This document shows, piece by piece, positions 61,010 to 64,000 of a DNA stretch of 64,000 bases. Position 1 is the first letter of the stretch; each line of letters opens with the position of its first letter. Position numbers and translations under genes: made by a program. The notes below the pieces were generated by a model. That model saw only the letters and a program-made list of their open reading frames with translations. It did no database searches and was not told the origin of the DNA. Source of the DNA: Aggregicoccus sp. 17bor-14 (lineage in GTDB: Bacteria > Myxococcota > Myxococcia > Myxococcales > Myxococcaceae); NCBI RefSeq assembly GCF_009659535.1, contig NZ_VJZZ01000001.1, forward strand, positions 759,424 through 823,423. The letters run 5' to 3'.

Positions 61010-62473
61010 TCAGGCTGGAGCCACCTTCCACGTGGTGCCGGCGGGCGTGTCCATGATCTCCACGCCCAGCGCCTTGAGCGCCCCGCGCACGCGGTCCGCC
61101 TCGGCGAAGTCCTTGCCCGCGCGCGCCGCCCCGCGCGCCGCGATGAGCCGCTCGACCTCGGCCACGTCGATGCCACGCTCGCGCACGGCGCGCTCGCGGC
61201 GGCGCAGCAGCCACTCGGCCGGCGCGTCTCCGAACAGCCCCAGGACGCCGCCGATGCGCCCCACGTCCGCGCGCAGCGCCTGCAGCGTGCGGCCCACCAG
61301 CGCCTTGTCCTTCACCGGCGGGCGGTCGCACAGCTCGTTCATCAGGTTGAAGAGCCCCGAGAGCGAGGCGAGCGCGCCCGCGGTGTTGAAGTCGTCGTCC
61401 ATGGCGGCCTCGAACTCGGCGAGGAAGCGCCCCGGCTCGCCGTGCAGCGCGCCCTTCCCGAAGTCCTTGCCCCCCACCCGCTCGTCCACCTTGCGCAGGG
61501 TCTCGTAGAAGTACTCCATGCGCGTCTCTGCATCCGCGAGGCTCTTGTCCGCGAAGCTGAGCGGGCTGCGGTAGTGCGTGGAGACGAAGAAGGAGCGCAG
61601 GGCCTCGGCGTCCACGCGGTCGAGCGCGTCGCGCAGGTGCACCACGTTGCCCAGGCTCTTGGACATCTTGGCCCCCTCGAGGTCGAGGAAGCCGCAGTGC
61701 ATCCAGTAGCGCGCGAAGCGCTTGCCGCTCGCGGCCTCGCTCTGGGCGATCTCGTTCTCGTGGTGCGGGAAGATGAGGTCCAGCCCGCCGCCGTGGATGT
61801 CGAAGCTCTCGGAGAGGTACTTCTCGCTCATCGCCGAGCACTCGATGTGCCAGCCGGGACGCCCGCGGCCCCAGGGGCTCTCCCACGAGACCTCGCCGGG
61901 CTTCGCCGCCTTCCAGAGCGCGAAGTCGAGCGGCTCGCGCTTCTGCTCGCCCGGGTCCACGCGGGCGCCCGCGCGCAGGTCGTCCACGTTGCGCTTGGAG
62001 AGCTTCGCGTAGGCGGGATAGCGGCTGACGGAGAAGTACACGTCCCCCTGCGACTCGTACGCCACGCCCTTGTCCACCAGCACCGAGATGATGCGGACGA
62101 TCTCCGGCAGGTGGTCGCTCACCTTGGGGGCCACGTCCGGTTCCAGCAGCTTGAGCCTGCGCGCGTCCTCCACGAAGGCCTGGATGAAGCGGGCGGAGAC
62201 CGCCACGGCCTCCTCGCCCGACTCCATCGCCGTCTTGATGATGCGGTCGTCCACGTCCGTGCAGTTGCGCACGTAGTTCACCCGGAGCCCGCGGTAGCGC
62301 AGGTAGCGCACCACCACGTCGAAGAGCGTGAAGGTGCGCGCGTTGCCGATGTGGATGTAGCTGTAGACCGTCGGCCCGCACACGTAGATGCCGACGGCGC
62401 CGGGCTCGAGCGTCTCGAGCGGTTCCTTCTGCATCGTCATCGTGTTGAAGAGCTTGATCGACGTCGCGGCCAC
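61010..62473 (-). CDS. cysS: Cysteine--tRNA ligase
   Basis: 487 aa class I synthetase. The zinc cysteine and HIGH motif are in [19 protein letters not shown]. The other zinc ligands are in [13 protein letters not shown] and [12 protein letters not shown]. The KMSKS motif is [12 protein letters not shown]. The helical anticodon-binding C terminus carries a DALR-like segment. The GTG at 62473 is chosen because GGGAGG lies 8 bases upstream; upstream in-frame codons would add a Pro-rich lead with no homology. It is divergent from the FHA gene and heads a long run of minus-strand genes. Confidence 0.96.
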   Translation of the reverse strand: MAATSIKLFNTMTMQKEPLETLEPGAVGIYVCGPTVYSYIHIGNARTFTLFDVVVRYLRYRGLRVNYVRNCTDVDDRIIKTAMESGEEAVAVSARFIQAFVEDARRLKLLEPDVAPKVSDHLPEIVRIISVLVDKGVAYESQGDVYFSVSRYPAYAKLSKRNVDDLRAGARVDPGEQKREPLDFALWKAAKPGEVSWESPWGRGRPGWHIECSAMSEKYLSESFDIHGGGLDLIFPHHENEIAQSEAASGKRFARYWMHCGFLDLEGAKMSKSLGNVVHLRDALDRVDAEALRSFFVSTHYRSPLSFADKSLADAETRMEYFYETLRKVDERVGGKDFGKGALHGEPGRFLAEFEAAMDDDFNTAGALASLSGLFNLMNELCDRPPVKDKALVGRTLQALRADVGRIGGVLGLFGDAPAEWLLRRRERAVRERGIDVAEVERLIAARGAARAGKDFAEADRVRGALKALGVEIMDTPAGTTWKVAPA

Positions 62474-62583
62474 GGCGGGGACCTCCCGGGAGTGCGGGGA
62501 TGGCGGGGTGAGGGGGGCACTGTAGCGCACCGCCGCGCCGCGGCATGGATTGTCCGGGGCCTTCTGGGGAAGAATGCGCGCCC

Positions 62584-63702
62584 ATGGCCCCTCCGGACCC
62601 GAAGCGCCCGCCGCACCCCGCTTCGCCCGAGGACTCCCAGCCGCTGGAGCTCGGGGACGCCGAGCTCCCGGACGCCGAGCTCCCCTTCGAGGCCGGCGAG
62701 GTGGCGCCGCTGCAGGCAGATGACCCCCGGCCCCAGCGCGTCCCCCAGTTCCCGGCAGGCAAGCGCTCCCGGGGGCGGCGCAGCGGGCGCAAGGACCGCG
62801 AGCTCGCGGCGCGCTACGAGGCCTCCCGCGTCCCCGGCACGGACGAGGCCGGGCTGCCGCAGCGCTTCCTCTACGTGGAGCGCGGCCCCGGCGCAGGCCA
62901 GCTCCTGCCGGTGGAGCCGGGCTCGCTCGTCATCGGGCGCTCCTCCGCCGCGCACCTGCGCCTCTCGCACCCCTCCATCAGCCGCCGCCACGCCGAGCTC
63001 ACCCGCCACGGCGAGCGCTTCGCGCTGCGCGACCTGCGCAGCCAGAACGGCACCTTCGTCAACCGCGCCCGCGTGCGCGGCGAGGTGGAGATCTTCTGCG
63101 GGGACGAGCTGCGCCTGGGCAGCGCGGTGCTCCGGCTGCGCGGCGCGGGCGCTCCACGCCGCCCCGCCGGCCAGCCCGCGGCGCCCCGCGCCTCCTCTCC
63201 GCGCCGCACCCTGCTCGGGACGGCCTCCGCCGCGCTGCTGCTCTCCCTGCTCGTGGGCGCGGGGCTTCAGCTCTGGCGCCCGCCGCGCCGCGTGCCCTCC
63301 GCGGGCGCCGAGGCCGCCGTGCTCGCCCGCTACCAGGCGGGAGACCTGGACGCGGCGCTCGCGCTCGCGCGCGACGAGGGGCTCGAGGCGCTCACGCCCC
63401 CGCTCGCCGCGCTGCGCGCCGACTGGCTCGGCGCCGAGCGGGCGCTGCGCGAGGGCGCTCCGGAGGCGGCCGTCGCCGGGCTGCGCAGCGCGCTGGTGCA
63501 CGACGCGGCGCTCGCGCACGGCGTGGGGCCGCTCGCACGCGAGCTGCGCGGGCGGCTCTCGCGGGCACTCGGAGCGCAGGGCGCGCGCGCCCTGCAGCGC
63601 CGGGAGTGGACGGCGGCGCGCGAGGCGCTGGGCGAGGCGCTGCGCCTGGACCCGGACAACCGCGAGGCGCGCGAGGCGCTCGAGGGGCTGCCCCGCCCCT
63701 GA
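62584..63702 (+). CDS. FHA-domain membrane protein with TPR-like tail
   Basis: 372 aa. An acidic disordered lead (about 1-90) is followed by an FHA phosphothreonine-binding domain (SLVIGRSSAAHLRLSHPSIS, SRRHAELTRHG, RSQNGTFVNRARVRG). One membrane helix (about 220-240, LLGTASAALLLSLLVGAGLQL) comes next, then a periplasmic-looking helical region with TPR-like repeats (RYQAGDLDAALALARDEG, REALGEALRLDPDNREAREA). It probably reads Ser/Thr kinase signals at the membrane; myxobacteria have many such kinases, one of them at 2677-4830. The ATG at 62584 starts the run; an earlier in-frame ATG is less likely. Confidence 0.82.
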   Translation: MAPPDPKRPPHPASPEDSQPLELGDAELPDAELPFEAGEVAPLQADDPRPQRVPQFPAGKRSRGRRSGRKDRELAARYEASRVPGTDEAGLPQRFLYVERGPGAGQLLPVEPGSLVIGRSSAAHLRLSHPSISRRHAELTRHGERFALRDLRSQNGTFVNRARVRGEVEIFCGDELRLGSAVLRLRGAGAPRRPAGQPAAPRASSPRRTLLGTASAALLLSLLVGAGLQLWRPPRRVPSAGAEAAVLARYQAGDLDAALALARDEGLEALTPPLAALRADWLGAERALREGAPEAAVAGLRSALVHDAALAHGVGPLARELRGRLSRALGAQGARALQRREWTAAREALGEALRLDPDNREAREALEGLPRP

Positions 63703-63711
63703 AACGACCGC

Positions 63712-63747
63712 GCCCCGCGGCGCCCCGGAGACGGGGAGCGGCGGGGC
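63712..63747. terminator. Interrupted G/C hairpin between FHA and cdnL genes
   Basis: GCCCCGC (63712-63718) can pair with GCGGGGC (63741-63747) with an inner CCCC/GGGG. No T-tract. Possibly a shared 3'-end structure of two convergent genes; chance is likely in such G/C-rich sequence. Confidence 0.25.
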
Positions 63748-63771
63748 ACGGGGTACGGCAGGGAGCGCGGC

Positions 63772-64000
63772 CTAGGCGGCGATGTTGAAGATGCGCTTCA
63801 GGTCCGCCTCGATCTCGTCCTCGGTGCACTCCTTGGCGAGCGAGAGCTCCTTGATGAGCAGCGAGCGGGCGGTGTCGAGCATCTTGCGCTCGCCGAAGGA
63901 CAGGTCCTTGTCGCCCTTGAGGAGGTAGAGGTCGCGCAGCACCTCGGCGATCTCGAAGACGGAGCCCGTCTTGATCTTCTCCATGTACTCGCGGTAGCGG
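63772..64000 (-). CDS. cdnL: CdnL, CarD-family transcription factor, C-terminal part (truncated by window edge)
   Basis: The last 75 codons of a protein that continues beyond the right edge. The visible helical domain (RYREYMEKIKTGSVFEIAEV, LYLLKGDKDLSFGERKMLDT, LLIKELSLAKECTEDEIEAD) matches the C-terminal DNA-binding region of CdnL/CarD proteins. Their N-terminal domain binds RNA polymerase beta and stabilises open complexes at rRNA and other housekeeping promoters. CdnL is essential in Myxococcus xanthus. Whether the full protein has the short CdnL or longer CarD architecture cannot be seen, but the end directly after the helical domain favours CdnL. Confidence 0.88.
   Translation of the reverse strand, partial: RYREYMEKIKTGSVFEIAEVLRDLYLLKGDKDLSFGERKMLDTARSLLIKELSLAKECTEDEIEADLKRIFNIAA

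Noticed and set aside
59381-63775. A 1464-codon plus-strand open frame across uvrB-side genes, M28 peptidase and cysS
   Set aside because: Antisense shadow of well-recognised minus-strand genes; composition is typical of empty frames in such DNA.

Overview
The window is a stretch of very G+C-rich, gene-dense chromosome from a myxobacterium, most likely of the family Myxococcaceae. The grounds are C-terminal MYXO-CTERM sorting tails on secreted metalloproteases, a CdnL-type CarD-family protein at the right edge, a Ser/Thr kinase with a TonB-like tail, abundant two-component, chemotaxis, PilZ, GGDEF and FHA proteins, and strong third-position G/C bias that opens long empty frames on the opposite strand. 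I see no insertion sequence, integrase, prophage, CRISPR array, rRNA or biosynthetic cluster. No stretch longer than about 300 bases lacks a gene.

Layout. 1-2395 (-): a chemosensory operon running CheW-like, CheR with TPR tail, then a receptor cut by the window edge. 2677-4830 (+): transmembrane Ser/Thr kinase. 4879-8020 (-): HAD phosphatase, then a tightly overlapping operon of a small secreted protein and two matrixin-like proteases. 8130-10363: gltX, a small secreted protein, tRNA-Gln(CTG), tRNA-Glu(CTC) and a strong terminator. 10363-12812 (-): a response regulator and a soluble REC-histidine kinase. 13014-14321 (+): a third matrixin, fused in frame to a homologue of the small partner protein from the 7.4-8.0 kb locus. 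14351-15034: two very small genes, divergent. 15106-18896 (-): pyruvate dehydrogenase E1alpha-E1beta-E2. 19067-23685 (-): HAD protein, unknown membrane protein, GlpT-like transporter, Nudix protein. 23806-29883 (+): a cell-envelope set of nucleotidase-like lipoprotein, unknown lipoprotein and outer-membrane barrel. 29914-31746 (-): PilB/GspE-type ATPase. 31876-35774 (-): CcsA/HemX-like protein, hemA, hemC, hemD. 35840-37994: hypothetical protein, thioredoxin, PPK2 and a small AT-hook/zinc protein. 38013-43416 (-): mreC-mreD-mrdA-rodA plus a PilZ protein. 43658-48563: PpiD-like foldase, GAF-GGDEF cyclase, Maf, YggS, zinc ribbon, cNMP-binding-like protein. 48776-52334 (+): DUF3108-DUF4091-DUF3108. 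52339-62473 (-): two unknowns, DUF507, uvrC, uvrB, M28 peptidase, cysS. 62584-64000: FHA protein and the 3' part of cdnL.

How the genes fit together. Most are housekeeping: translation (gltX, cysS, two tRNAs), heme synthesis starting from Glu-tRNA, pyruvate oxidation, rod-shape wall synthesis and nucleotide excision repair. The least explained parts are the secreted metalloprotease/partner pairs, found once as an operon and once as a fusion; the envelope trio at 23.8-29.9 kb; and the DUF3108-DUF4091-DUF3108 operon. Several convergent gene junctions carry inverted repeats with stop codons inside the hairpin. Functions come from motif recognition by eye, and start codons were chosen from ribosome-binding sites, overlaps and family habit.
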